Source: JBBSMX01 sp038232935 (GTDB lineage: Bacteria; Bacteroidota; Rhodothermia; Rhodothermales; JANQRZ01). Taken from it: a stretch of 64,000 bases of DNA. Within the stretch, counting starts at the first letter, position 1. Each line of letters begins with the position of its first letter. Below are positions 1-8,545 of the stretch, in pieces. The notes beneath the pieces are model-generated. The model ran no database searches, was not told where the DNA came from, and saw only the letters and a program-made list of their open reading frames with translations. The position numbers and the translations under genes are program-made. The stretch spans positions 26,396-90,395 of the forward strand of contig JBBSMX010000002.1 in the NCBI GenBank assembly GCA_038232935.1, in the 5' to 3' direction.

Positions 1-1
1 T

Positions 2-364
2 GTGACCGCGGACACGGCCGCCGTCTCGATGGACCTGCCGGCCGGCTTCGTCCGCCCCTTCGCCCGGCAGCTCGCACTCTACGGTCTGGTCGACGGCCAG
101 GACCCCGTGCTCATCACGACGGCGACGCTCAACGAGGAGCGGCAGACGTTCTCCTTCGCCTCCGCTGTCCTGACCGACATCTTCCAAGAGCTCGTCCTCG
201 GCCGCTCGGAGGTGACCGGGTTCGCCCTCGGTTTCCCCCTCGCCCCCTCCAGCATCGATGTGATCCCGCTGGTCCGATCGTCCGACACCGGGTGTGCGGA
301 CGACCCCGCCGTGACGTGCCGGGGACCGCGCGCTACCGTCTTCCTGATTCCCTCGGGCGGGTAA
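2..364 (+). CDS. C-terminal part of an unidentified protein (5' truncated by window)
   Basis: An open frame enters from the left edge and stops at 362-364. The apparent GTG at position 2 is just the first codon visible, so this is the last ~120 residues of a longer protein. The text alternates hydrophobic and charged residues and ends in GPRATVFLIPSGG. That resembles the final beta-strand of Bacteroidota secreted or lipoprotein beta-sandwich proteins such as the DUF4270 group, but the resemblance is loose and I do not assign a family. It lies 91 nt upstream of an outer-membrane barrel gene on the same strand and may be co-transcribed with it. Confidence 0.6.
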   Translation: MTADTAAVSMDLPAGFVRPFARQLALYGLVDGQDPVLITTATLNEERQTFSFASAVLTDIFQELVLGRSEVTGFALGFPLAPSSIDVIPLVRSSDTGCADDPAVTCRGPRATVFLIPSGG

Positions 365-455
365 GCGACGTTTTTGCCGCTTGTGGGTCTCCTCTCGGCG
401 CGCCCCCCTCCTCGACTGAAGGCCTTCGGGCCGATTCGCTCTAGCTCCCGTGCTC

Positions 456-1781
456 ATGCGCTACCTGCTCCTCTCGCTCCTGATGTTCGCCGGCTCTGCG
501 GCCCACGCCCAGAGCAACCGTAACTACGGGACGGTCTACTCCCGCTTCGGGCTGGGCGAGCGCCTGTCGTTCTCGTCGTCGCAGTCGCAGATGATGGGCG
601 GGGCCTCGGTCGCGCTCCGCTCACTGACGTACAACGGGCTGGATAACCCGGCGCTGTGGAGCGACATGAACCTCACGCAGTTCAGCGTCGCCGCGCAGAT
701 CGAGGGCCTCGAAACGGAAAACGAGCTGGGCGATCAGGCCCGGCTTTCGAGCGGGTCGCTGGCGGGGCTGCAATTCGGCGTGCCCCTCCTGTCGAACCGG
801 CTCGGCCTCACCTTCGCCTTCCGCCCGTTCTCGCGCGTCAACTACCTCGCCGTGCGCGACGGCTTCGTGTCGGACCCCGACTTCCCCAGCGACTCCCTCG
901 GCTACCGGGTGAACTTCGAGGGCGACGGCGGCCTCCAGCAGGCCCAGCTTGGCCTCGGCTACCGGCTCGGCCCGAACGTGTCCGTCGGCGCGAGCGTGGA
1001 CGCGCTCTTCGGGACCATCGACTACCTCCAGCGGACCGAGTTCGCCACCACCTCGATTGCCGAGACGCGCGCCGCCCAGTCGACCAAGTTTAGCGGCGTC
1101 AGCGGCACGCTCGGTGCCCTCGTGTCGAAGACGGGCGTGCTCGGGCAAGAGGACGCCTTCTCGCTCGGCGTGGCCCTCTCGTTGCCGACGCGACTCCACG
1201 CCAAGCGCGTCCAGACCCTCGGCTTCTCGCTCGATCAGGACACCCTCGGCACGGAGGCCTCGGGCGACGTCACGGTCCCGCTCCAGGTCGTCGCCGGCCT
1301 CTCCTACCTCCCAAGCGCGAAGTGGACGCTCGCCGCCGACGTGCGCTACGAGCCGTGGAGCCAGTTCGAGAGCGACTTCGCCTTCGGCGGGTTCGACCCG
1401 AGCGCCGCCTGCACCCAGTTCTGCAACCAGCTCCGCGACCGCCTGCGCGTTGGGGGTGGTTTTCAGTTTATCCCGGCTGGAGAAAACCGGCTACGTTCGT
1501 ACTTTGCCCGGACGGCCTACCGCCTCGGCGGCTACTACGACCGCGCCTACTTCGACGCCTTCGGCGGAGAATCGGCGGGCTCGTCCCAGGCCATCACTAC
1601 CCTCGCACTCACCGGCGGCCTCAGCCTTCCCGCCGTGCTCCCCACCGCGCGCTTCGACCTCGGCTTCGAGGTGGGCACGCGGGGCACGATGGAGAGCGGT
1701 TTGGTCCGCGATTTGTTTATTAAAGGCTCGGCCACGATCAACTTCGGCGAGCGCTGGTTCCGCCAGCGCAAGCTGGGCTGA
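456..1781 (+). CDS. Outer-membrane beta-barrel protein (FadL/PorV-like superfamily)
   Basis: A 441-residue protein. A classical signal peptide (MRYLLLSLLMFAGSAAHAQ) precedes a mature part of alternating polar/hydrophobic strands rich in Gly, Phe and Tyr. The early motif YSRFGLGE...MMGG is typical of Bacteroidota barrels with an N-terminal 'asymmetric glycine' segment. I chose the ATG at 456 over the GTG two codons upstream because it begins the signal peptide directly. The C-terminus (INFGERWFRQRKLG) is basic rather than ending in an aromatic residue. It forms a same-strand series with a TPR gene 39 nt downstream and a Wzi-like gene, which suggests an envelope-related transcription unit. The substrate cannot be told from sequence. 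Confidence 0.8.
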   Translation: MRYLLLSLLMFAGSAAHAQSNRNYGTVYSRFGLGERLSFSSSQSQMMGGASVALRSLTYNGLDNPALWSDMNLTQFSVAAQIEGLETENELGDQARLSSGSLAGLQFGVPLLSNRLGLTFAFRPFSRVNYLAVRDGFVSDPDFPSDSLGYRVNFEGDGGLQQAQLGLGYRLGPNVSVGASVDALFGTIDYLQRTEFATTSIAETRAAQSTKFSGVSGTLGALVSKTGVLGQEDAFSLGVALSLPTRLHAKRVQTLGFSLDQDTLGTEASGDVTVPLQVVAGLSYLPSAKWTLAADVRYEPWSQFESDFAFGGFDPSAACTQFCNQLRDRLRVGGGFQFIPAGENRLRSYFARTAYRLGGYYDRAYFDAFGGESAGSSQAITTLALTGGLSLPAVLPTARFDLGFEVGTRGTMESGLVRDLFIKGSATINFGERWFRQRKLG

Positions 1782-1820
1782 CGCTGCCCCTCCGCCCTCC
1801 CGACAGAAACCGACCTTCCG

Positions 1821-3140
1821 ATGACCCGCACCTTCGTCGCGCTCGCATCCCTCGTCCTGCTCCTCCTGGGGCTCGCTCCAGTGGTCTCCGCGCAGAGCTC
1901 TGATCCCGTGGAGTGCACCGACGACGAGAACGAGATGCGTATCCACTACAGCCTCTACTACGAGTCCTATAAGGCCGGCGACTACGAGTCGGCCCTCCCG
2001 GAGCTCCAGTGGATCCTGGCGTGTGCTCCGGCCTTCGGCGGACCCACGCCGGACGACCGCAACATCCGCCGCGCCATCGAGACCTACGACAGCCTCGCCG
2101 TTCGCGCCGACGACCCGACGCTCCAGCAGGAATATCTCGGCGAAGCCCTCACGCTCTTCGATGAGGGTGCGTCCACTTTGAAGGACGCTGGTGTGGAGGT
2201 GAATGAGTACGACTTCGTGCTCCGCAAGGGCCGCTTTATCCAGGCTCACCCCGAACTGCTCGGCGATGAGCAGGGCCAGGTCTACGACCTCTACATCCGC
2301 GCCTTCGAGCTCCAGCCAGACTCGCTCGGCGACTACTACATCAACTACATCGCCGGGGAGCGGACGCGCCGCGCCGTCGAGGCCGACACGCCCGAGGAGA
2401 AAGCCGCCACGCGCGAGTTCCTCACGGGCACGCTGCAACCGAAGGCGGACGACCCGGCCTACATCCAGGGGCTGATGGACAGCCTCATCACGACGCCACG
2501 CGAGCAGTACGGCTTCCTCAAGAAGAAATTCCAGGAGGACCCCAGCTCCCTCGTCGAAGAGGACATCAAGACGCTCTACGGACTCAACCAAGTCGAGGAA
2601 CTGAAGGACCCGGAGTTGAACACCCAGTTGCGGGATATCATCTTGGAAATGGCTCCGACAGCGGGGCTCCTCCGCCAGGTCGCCAGTGCAGCCGCCGCCG
2701 AAGGCAACTATGACGAGGCGCAGCGTCTCTACGAGCGGGCGCTCGAACTCGCCGAGGACCCGTCGGAGAAGCGCGACATCTTTTACAACATCGCCGTGAT
2801 GAAGCAGCAGCAGGGCCAACTCGCCACTGCCTCGAACTTCGCGCGGAAGGCGCTCGAACTCGACTCGAACCACGGGCCGTCGCTCTACATCATCGGTAGC
2901 GCCATCGCCTCGTCGATCCGCGGCACCGACGTGCCCTCCCGCGCCGCCTATTGGTGCGCCGTCGACTACTTCAACCGCGCGGCTAGCGACCCGCAGGTCT
3001 CGGGAGCCGCTCGGAGCGCCGCCGGCACGTACAGCCGCGCCGCGCCCTCACAGGAGGAGTACTTCTTCCTCGGCTGGAAGCCCGGCCAAACCGTGAATGC
3101 ATCCTACGGCTGGGGTAGTTGCTCGGCGCGCGTGCGCTAG
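1821..3140 (+). CDS. Secreted/periplasmic tetratricopeptide-repeat protein
   Basis: A 439-residue protein with a signal peptide (cleavage after ...PVVSAQ, residue ~25) followed by helical TPR-like repeats. The clearest repeats are near the N-terminus (YYESYKAGDYESALPEL, residues ~46-62) and at residues ~290-360 (EGNYDEAQRLYERALELAED, then QLATASNFARKALELDSNHG). A cysteine pair flanks the N-terminal repeat. It is probably a periplasmic scaffold or outer-membrane assembly accessory; no enzyme motif is present. It starts 39 nt after the preceding barrel gene and ends before a terminator-like hairpin, consistent with being last in that unit. Confidence 0.8.
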   Translation: MTRTFVALASLVLLLLGLAPVVSAQSSDPVECTDDENEMRIHYSLYYESYKAGDYESALPELQWILACAPAFGGPTPDDRNIRRAIETYDSLAVRADDPTLQQEYLGEALTLFDEGASTLKDAGVEVNEYDFVLRKGRFIQAHPELLGDEQGQVYDLYIRAFELQPDSLGDYYINYIAGERTRRAVEADTPEEKAATREFLTGTLQPKADDPAYIQGLMDSLITTPREQYGFLKKKFQEDPSSLVEEDIKTLYGLNQVEELKDPELNTQLRDIILEMAPTAGLLRQVASAAAAEGNYDEAQRLYERALELAEDPSEKRDIFYNIAVMKQQQGQLATASNFARKALELDSNHGPSLYIIGSAIASSIRGTDVPSRAAYWCAVDYFNRAASDPQVSGAARSAAGTYSRAAPSQEEYFFLGWKPGQTVNASYGWGSCSARVR

Positions 3141-3167
3141 GCCGTGCATCAGCGCGCTCCGTCTCGC

Positions 3168-3197
3168 AACCGGCGGCTCCAAATGGGGCCGCCGGTT
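3168..3197 (+). terminator. Terminator-like hairpin after the TPR gene
   Basis: A 13-bp stem (3168-3180 with 3185-3197, one G-T wobble) around an AAAT loop begins 28 nt after the TPR stop codon. The downstream sequence is only moderately T-rich (CGTCGTTTAT), so termination may be partial. Confidence 0.5.
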
Positions 3198-3310
3198 CGT
3201 CGTTTATAGCGGCTTTGGCAAGAACCGGTGAACGACCGAGTTCCACTACCGCACGGCCGCTCTTCTTCGCCTATTTTCAGCCGCCCCCATTCTTGGTCTT
3301 CCCCTTCTCG

Positions 3311-4999
3311 ATGCGGTCATTCGCCCTCTTCTTCGTTCTGCTCCTCGTCGCTCCCGCCGCGCACGCCCAGCAGGAAGGGCTCCTCCAGATCGACGACGAG
3401 TTCAGCCGGACGCTCCAGCGGCAACGGGCGCTCGGACGGCTCCCCGGTGCGTTTCTCGGGGCACAGCCTCTCTCGGCCTATGCGGCACACGCCTATGCCG
3501 ATTCCGCCCTGGCCTCCGGCGGCCCCCTCAGCACAGTGGACCGGACGCTGCTGCAACGCCTCACCGGGCGCACCGCCGGACCCGGCGTCGGCACCGTCCG
3601 CCGTCTCACCCCGCTCCTCTATGGCGACGGCAACAGCTTCTACTCGGCCCGCGGCGAGGACTACGCAGTCGAAGTCTCTCCGCTGGCTCTCCTCTCCTAT
3701 GGCCGCGCGCGCCAGTCGGAGCTAGAAGGTCGTGAGGCGACGGTCCCCGTGTGGCAGAACACCCGCGGCCTGCGTGCGGCCGGTCATGTCGGAGGCCACA
3801 TCTTCTTCGAGGCCCGGCTCGAAGAGAATCAACGGCGGCCGGTCCAGACAGCGTACGACCGACAGGTGCTGACGGCACCCCGGCTCGGGAACAGTAAGCT
3901 CCAGGACGGCACCACGTACGACTACTTCGTCGCGACCGGCGTAGTGGGATTCAGGAGCAAGCATTTCGAGGCCCGCTTCGGCCGTGACCGGAACGAGTGG
4001 GGGTTCGGCCGCACGAGCCTCATCCTCTCGAACTACGCCACGGTATACGACCACCTCCAGCTGCGAACGCAGTTCTGGCGCCTTCACTACACCAACCAGT
4101 TCGCTCAGTTCGTCGCCTTCCGGCCGGACAACGAACCCATCGATTCCATCGTCCCCCGTAAGTACGGCGTATTCCACCGCCTTGCACTCGACCTCCCGGC
4201 CCGCGTTCAGCTCGAAATCTTCGAGTCCGTCATCTTCGCCACGGACACCACGGGCGCGGGTCGCCGCTCGGGGTTCGACCTCGCCTACCTCAACCCGATT
4301 ATCTTTTACCGCGCCGTCGAGCACGACCTCGGCAGCCCGGACAACGCGCTCCTCGGGGCGGGCGGCTCATGGGTCGCCACGCCCGGCGTGGAGGTCTACG
4401 GCCAGTTCATCATCGACGAACTCACCGTCAGCGAGTTCACCAACGATTGGTGGGGGAACAAGTGGGGCTACCTCCTCGGGCTCTACCTCGTGGACCCGGG
4501 CGTCGGCGAGACGCGGCTGCACAATTTCGATCTGCGGGTCGAATATGCCCGGCAGCGGCCTTTCCTCTACGGCCACCGCACCGAGGCTACGGCTTACGTC
4601 CACTACGGCGACTACCTCGGCCACCCGGCCGGGCCGAACTCGTCGGACCTCGCCGTGTTCGCTAATTACCGGCCCTGGCCGCGCCTGCTCACCGCGTTGA
4701 ACCTGGCGTTCACGAAGCGCGGGCGCGACCCCGAGGGCGAGGTCTTCGGCGCAGACCCGACTCGCTCGTACATCCTGCGTGACCGCGACCGCGACCGCAT
4801 GACCACGACGCTCCAGGGCGTGCGGCAAAACATCGTCCTCGCGGAAGCCCACGTCGGCTACGAACTGTTGCCTACGCTCTTCGTGGAGGGCGTGCTCCGC
4901 GCTGAGTCCGTAGACGACGCCGAGCGTGGGCTCGGCCGCTACGTGGCCCCTTTCGCCTCTCTCCGCTGGGGTCTCCCCTTCCAGAGCGTGCGGTATTAG
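3311..4999 (+). CDS. Capsule-assembly Wzi-like outer-membrane protein
   Basis: A 562-residue protein with signal peptide MRSFALFFVLLLVAPAAHAQ. The frame is open further upstream, but only the ATG at 3311 gives a leader. The mature part has the hallmarks of the Bacteroidota Wzi-like 'capsule assembly' barrels: a helical N-terminal hairpin, aromatic-rich strands, FGRDRNEWGFGRTSLILSNYA (~residue 225), NWWGNKWGY-like text near 380, and repeated HF/LR barrel strands to the end. In E. coli, Wzi is a lectin-like barrel that anchors capsule at the surface; by analogy this protein may hold surface polysaccharide. No capsule biosynthesis genes are adjacent, so the polysaccharide partner is unknown. Confidence 0.75.
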   Translation: MRSFALFFVLLLVAPAAHAQQEGLLQIDDEFSRTLQRQRALGRLPGAFLGAQPLSAYAAHAYADSALASGGPLSTVDRTLLQRLTGRTAGPGVGTVRRLTPLLYGDGNSFYSARGEDYAVEVSPLALLSYGRARQSELEGREATVPVWQNTRGLRAAGHVGGHIFFEARLEENQRRPVQTAYDRQVLTAPRLGNSKLQDGTTYDYFVATGVVGFRSKHFEARFGRDRNEWGFGRTSLILSNYATVYDHLQLRTQFWRLHYTNQFAQFVAFRPDNEPIDSIVPRKYGVFHRLALDLPARVQLEIFESVIFATDTTGAGRRSGFDLAYLNPIIFYRAVEHDLGSPDNALLGAGGSWVATPGVEVYGQFIIDELTVSEFTNDWWGNKWGYLLGLYLVDPGVGETRLHNFDLRVEYARQRPFLYGHRTEATAYVHYGDYLGHPAGPNSSDLAVFANYRPWPRLLTALNLAFTKRGRDPEGEVFGADPTRSYILRDRDRDRMTTTLQGVRQNIVLAEAHVGYELLPTLFVEGVLRAESVDDAERGLGRYVAPFASLRWGLPFQSVRY

Positions 5000-5134
5000 G
5001 CAACCCGAGTTGTGTGGTGTGCTGTAGGAGCGGGGTGAGGCTGAGCGTGAGAACGAAGAGGACCACCCCCAACTCGAAAGGATTCCAATCAGAACCCATT
5101 CCCGGCAGAAGGTCGACGCCTAAGTCGCGGATTC

Positions 5135-5848
5135 CTAGCGGTGTGCGCTGGAGCGCGGGACGCCCTCGGCGGTGAGGAGGAGGCCCACCACATCGGGCGT
5201 CACGTCCACGATGAGGTCGGCCCCGTCGCGCCGGAGCTCATCCTCGGTGCCGAACCCGCAGAGCACACCGATCGTCTGCGCCCCGGCCGACTTCCCGGCG
5301 AGGATGTCGACTACGGTGTCGCCGATCATCACACACTCCTCCGGCGCGACGCCCATCCGCTCGGCCGCGTAGACGACCGGGTCCGGGTACGGCTTCATCC
5401 GCTCCGTCGTCTGCGCCGTGACGAGGGCGGTGAAGGGCTCGCGGATGCCGAAGTGCGCGAAGAACGCCTCCACGCGCTCGGCCCCGCCGGTCGAGATGGC
5501 ACACATCGGGAAGTGCGCGGCGAGGGTCCGGATCATCGCGTCGATGCCGGGTACGACGAGGTGCTCCCCCGACGCGGTTTCTGTCCTCTTGAGCCGGCCG
5601 AGGTAGTTCCGCACCTGCGCCAGTTCGTCGTCGATGCCGAGCCGGTCGGCCAACCCGTAGAGGGTGTTCACCGGCGACTCGGCGTCCATCACGATCCGCC
5701 GCGCGAGCTGCCGCGCGGAGCGTCCGCTCAGGAGGGGCAGGCGGCCGAGGAACCCGGCGATACGGCCGACGAGCTGGTCGTCGGTGTCGGAGAGGGTGCC
5801 GTCCACGTCGAAACAGAGGGCGCGGACGCGCGCGGGGTCAAAGGGCAT
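5135..5848 (-). CDS. HAD-superfamily hydrolase (phosphoglycolate phosphatase-like)
   Basis: A 237-residue HAD phosphatase. Motif I is FDVDGTLSDTD (nucleophile Asp and Asp+2). Motif II is the Ser/Thr of CAISTGG, with a Lys before PYPDP (motif III). Motif IV is MIGDTVVDILAGKSAG. A helical cap sits between motifs I and II, as in Gph/PgmB-type C1-cap enzymes. The start at 5848 is chosen because MPFDPARVRALCFDVDG is a normal HAD beginning; upstream in-frame codons are made of a low-complexity inverted repeat. The substrate is not determinable. It is convergent with the Wzi-like gene. Confidence 0.85.
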   Translation of the reverse strand: MPFDPARVRALCFDVDGTLSDTDDQLVGRIAGFLGRLPLLSGRSARQLARRIVMDAESPVNTLYGLADRLGIDDELAQVRNYLGRLKRTETASGEHLVVPGIDAMIRTLAAHFPMCAISTGGAERVEAFFAHFGIREPFTALVTAQTTERMKPYPDPVVYAAERMGVAPEECVMIGDTVVDILAGKSAGAQTIGVLCGFGTEDELRRDGADLIVDVTPDVVGLLLTAEGVPRSSAHR

Positions 5849-5852
5849 ATCC

Positions 5853-5916
5853 GATTTTGGCTTGGGGATTTCTGACTGGGGGTTGGGAGGTTGCCGGCAA
5901 TCGGAAATCCAAAATC
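5853..5916. repeat. Imperfect inverted repeat abutting the HAD start codon
   Basis: The 8-bp arms GATTTTGG (5853-5860) and CCAAAATC (5909-5916) enclose further partly complementary ATTTC/GGAAAT words. The element begins four bases from the HAD start codon. It belongs with the similar start-adjacent repeats at 25904, 37575 and 53939. Confidence 0.5.
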
Positions 5917-5944
5917 TCAGGACGTCCGCACAGGGCAATGTTCA

Positions 5945-6119
5945 TGTCATCCCGAGCGAAGCGCCATCGGGGCGTAGCCAAGGGATCTCTCCGGGGAGAC
6001 CTGCGACAGATAGCTGAAGCCGTGCCCGCAAAGATGGGCTTCGCCGAGCCTCCGGGTTCTTCGGTTGCAGCCGGAGCCTGCCCTGAGCGCAGCCGAAGGG
6101 GCCTCCACTCAGGATGACA
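5945..6119. repeat. Dispersed intergenic repeat bounded by TGTCATCC/GGATGACA
   Basis: A 175-nt element with 8-nt terminal inverted repeats (5945-5952 and 6112-6119). The internal words CCGAGCGAAGC, AAGGGATCTC and GAGCGCAGCCGAAGGGG are typical of intergenic 'TCATCCCGAGCGAAG...' repeats scattered in many environmental bacterial genomes. A shorter related copy lies at 14156-14232. It contains no convincing gene. Confidence 0.6.
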
Positions 6120-6147
6120 GTTTCCGTGCCTTTGCGCAAGTCCTGAT

Positions 6148-7959
6148 CTAAAATCCGACCGGCGTCACGTCGCGTCGCCGGTCGAAGGCCCCGATGAGGC
6201 TGCCGTCGGGCTGAACGTGGATGGCCGAGACGGCGCCGGTGTTGCCGAAGGGGTCGAGCGTCCACCCGAGCGCTTCGAGGCTGTCGAGCGCGGCGGCGCG
6301 GAAGCCGCTGCCGGGCGCGCCGTCGGGGGCCGTCACGTCGGTCTCGTAGCTGAGCACGTCCGGCCGCCACTGGTGGTGGAACCGCGACGCCGCTACGGCC
6401 TCGGGCAGCGTGAGGCCGAAGTCGATGACGCCCGTGATCGTCTGGAAGACCGTCGTGATGATCCGCGTGCCGCCGGGCGAGCCAACGACGAGGAACAGCT
6501 CACCGTCGGGGTTCTCCACAATCGTCGGCGTCATCGACGAGAGCATCCGCTTGCCCGGCGCGACGGCGTTCGTCTCAGCCGTCACGCTGCCCCACAGGTT
6601 CGGCGCACCGGGCTTGGCGGTGAAGTCGTCCATCTCGTCGTTGAGGAAGAAACCCGCGCCGTCCACGGCCACCTTCGAGCCGAACCAGTCGTTGATGGTC
6701 GTGGTCAGGCTGACGGCGTTTCCCTCGGCATCAACGACGGAGAAATGCGTCGTCTCGGTCGATTCGGCGGGCACTGCGCCGGGCGGTACGCCTTCGGTGA
6801 CGCGCTCGCTCGGGGTCGCGTGCTTCGGGTTGAAGCTCGCCATCCGGCTCCGCATGTACGCCTTCGAGAGCAGGCCGGCGACGGGCACCTCCACGAAGTC
6901 CGGATCGCCGAGCCACACGGCACGGTCGGCGTAGACACGGCGCTCGGCCTCGGCCATCCGGTGCATCGAGGCGGCGGTGTGGAAGCCGAGCGCGCCGAGG
7001 TCACCCGGCTCCATCGCGTTGAGGAGTTGGAGGAGCGCGATCCCGCCCGACGACGGCGGCGGCATCGAGATCAGGCGGTAGTCCCGGTACGTCCCGCGCA
7101 CGGGCGCGCGCTCGACCGGCTCGTACGCTTCGAGGTCGGCGTGGGTGACGAGGCCGCCGCCGCGCTCCATCTCGGCCACGATGAGGTCGGCCGTGCGGCC
7201 CCGGTAGAACCCGTCGCGCCCCTCGTCGCCGATGCGACGGAGCACGTCGGCGAGGTCGCGTTGCACGAACGTCTCACCGGGGACGAAGTAGGACGAATCG
7301 GCTTTGATGAAATACTTCGTCGTACTCGGGAAGTCGAGGAAGTCGTTGCGGTAGCGGTTGAGGTGGCCGGCCTGCATCTCTGTCAGCCGGAAGCCATCGG
7401 CGGCCAGCCGGATCGCCGGATCGATCAGCTCGGCGAGCGGCATCGTGCCGTAGGTGTCGAGCGCGCGGAGGAGGCCGGCGACGGTGCCGGGCACGCCCGA
7501 GGCGAGGTGACCCGTCCGGCTCCGGCTGCGCACCGGCTCGCCATCCTCCCCGAGAAACATGTCGCGCGTGGCGGCGGCCGGCGCGACCTCGCGGAAGTCG
7601 AGCGTCGTCGCCGTGCCATCGGCGAAGCGGAGCACCATGAACCCGCCGCCGCCGACGTTACCGGCCTTCGGGAGCGTGACGGCAAGGGCGAATGCGGTCG
7701 CAACGGCCGCGTCTACGGCGTTGCCCCCACGTTGAAGCACCTCCATCCCGACCCGCGACGCCTCCGGGTGCCCCGACACCACCATCCCGTGCGCCGCCGT
7801 CACCCCGTCCGGCCGGGTCGTGTCCGCCACCATCACGGTGCGCGCGGCGGGCTCGGCCCGCTCCTCCGGCCCTACGCCGACGTGGGAGGCGAGCAGGAAG
7901 CATCCGGCCAGCAGGACAGGCAGGAGGAGGGCGAGCAGGCGCGAAGAGCGAGCGGTCAC
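6148..7959 (-). CDS. ggt: Gamma-glutamyltransferase (lipoprotein)
   Basis: A 603-residue Ntn-hydrolase that transfers or hydrolyses the gamma-glutamyl group of glutathione and related peptides. The N-terminal GTG start at 7959 gives a lipoprotein signal (LLPVLLAGC), so the enzyme is probably membrane-anchored on the periplasmic side. The large subunit has GGNAVDAAVATAFALAVT and the GNVGGGGFMV oxyanion region. The autoproteolytic nucleophile is Thr404 in ETTHFSVVD, followed by the small-subunit motifs SLTTTIND and FFLNDEMDDF, then GSPGGTRIITTV. All key residues are present and the length is normal for the family. It is a single gene transcribed away from the symporter. Confidence 0.95.
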   Translation of the reverse strand: MTARSSRLLALLLPVLLAGCFLLASHVGVGPEERAEPAARTVMVADTTRPDGVTAAHGMVVSGHPEASRVGMEVLQRGGNAVDAAVATAFALAVTLPKAGNVGGGGFMVLRFADGTATTLDFREVAPAAATRDMFLGEDGEPVRSRSRTGHLASGVPGTVAGLLRALDTYGTMPLAELIDPAIRLAADGFRLTEMQAGHLNRYRNDFLDFPSTTKYFIKADSSYFVPGETFVQRDLADVLRRIGDEGRDGFYRGRTADLIVAEMERGGGLVTHADLEAYEPVERAPVRGTYRDYRLISMPPPSSGGIALLQLLNAMEPGDLGALGFHTAASMHRMAEAERRVYADRAVWLGDPDFVEVPVAGLLSKAYMRSRMASFNPKHATPSERVTEGVPPGAVPAESTETTHFSVVDAEGNAVSLTTTINDWFGSKVAVDGAGFFLNDEMDDFTAKPGAPNLWGSVTAETNAVAPGKRMLSSMTPTIVENPDGELFLVVGSPGGTRIITTVFQTITGVIDFGLTLPEAVAASRFHHQWRPDVLSYETDVTAPDGAPGSGFRAAALDSLEALGWTLDPFGNTGAVSAIHVQPDGSLIGAFDRRRDVTPVGF

Positions 7960-8209
7960 GGGCGGTTCGAGAGTGAGATTTCGGAAGGGCAGATGCGAAA
8001 CTACCTGCACGGGCGCGCAGCGGCAACGGACTCTTTCACGATTCCACCGTTTCGCTGTCACGCAGGCTCGTCCAAAGCAGCACGTAAACGGCCGAGAGCC
8101 GCGTTGGTGTCCCACCTTCGATCTCACGGCAAGATCCTTGTTGAGACATCAGACGTGACGGTCGCACGGCGAATCCGGCGACGCCTCCCACCACCAACAC
8201 CCTCCTGCG

Positions 8210-8302
8210 ATGCCTGCTTACGGACGCTTTATTGCCACGATGTACTCCGGTGTCGGACTCGTTGGACTCACCCTCCTGTGGGTGTTCCAGACGGCCCCCT
8301 GA
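8210..8302 (+). CDS. Possible 30-residue single-span membrane peptide
   Basis: An ATG at 8210 opens a 30-codon frame ending with TGA at 8300-8302. The product has a short basic/aromatic head (MPAYGRFIATMY) and one hydrophobic span (SGVGLVGLTLLWVF) with a short tail. It lies alone in the divergent spacer between ggt and the symporter and directly precedes two strong hairpins. There is no homology support and no obvious ribosome-binding site; chance is possible in a 580-nt spacer. Confidence 0.35.
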   Translation: MPAYGRFIATMYSGVGLVGLTLLWVFQTAP

Positions 8303-8331
8303 CCGACTGCACCCTGTAGTATGCTGCCCCT

Positions 8332-8365
8332 GTGGCGCGGCCGACGTGGAGTTCGGTCGCGCCAC
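8332..8365. repeat. 13-bp hairpin in the symporter leader
   Basis: The arms at 8332-8344 and 8353-8365 (GTGGCGCGGCCGA with TCGGTCGCGCCAC, one G-T pair) surround an 8-nt loop. It is the first of two consecutive stem-loops upstream of the symporter and is not followed by a T-run. Confidence 0.6.
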
Positions 8366-8385
8366 TTTCGTTGTTGTCGAGTTCA

Positions 8386-8432
8386 GTACACGACAGAAGT
8401 CGTATGGACTGCGGACGACTTCTGTCGTGTAC
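8386..8432. repeat. Perfect 18-bp inverted repeat in the symporter leader
   Basis: The arms 8386-8403 and 8415-8432 are exact reverse complements (starting GTACACGACAG and ending CTGTCGTGTAC) with an 11-nt loop. GTTGTCGAG occurs just outside both ends as a direct repeat. It could be an operator, an attenuator or a small mobile remnant. It ends 113 nt before the symporter start. Confidence 0.7.
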
Positions 8433-8545
8433 GGAGGTTGTCGAGAGCAGAGAGAGAAATCGAGCCGGAAGGGCGTGCGCGAATCGGTGCGGGGAGCTAT
8501 CATTTGTCTCACGCTCCCGCCCCGCATACACCCGCCGCTCGCCGC

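Noticed and set aside
6217..8319. A 700-codon plus-strand open frame opposite ggt
   Set aside because: Arg/His-rich antisense shadow of a clear gamma-glutamyltransferase with all catalytic motifs; no domain recognised.
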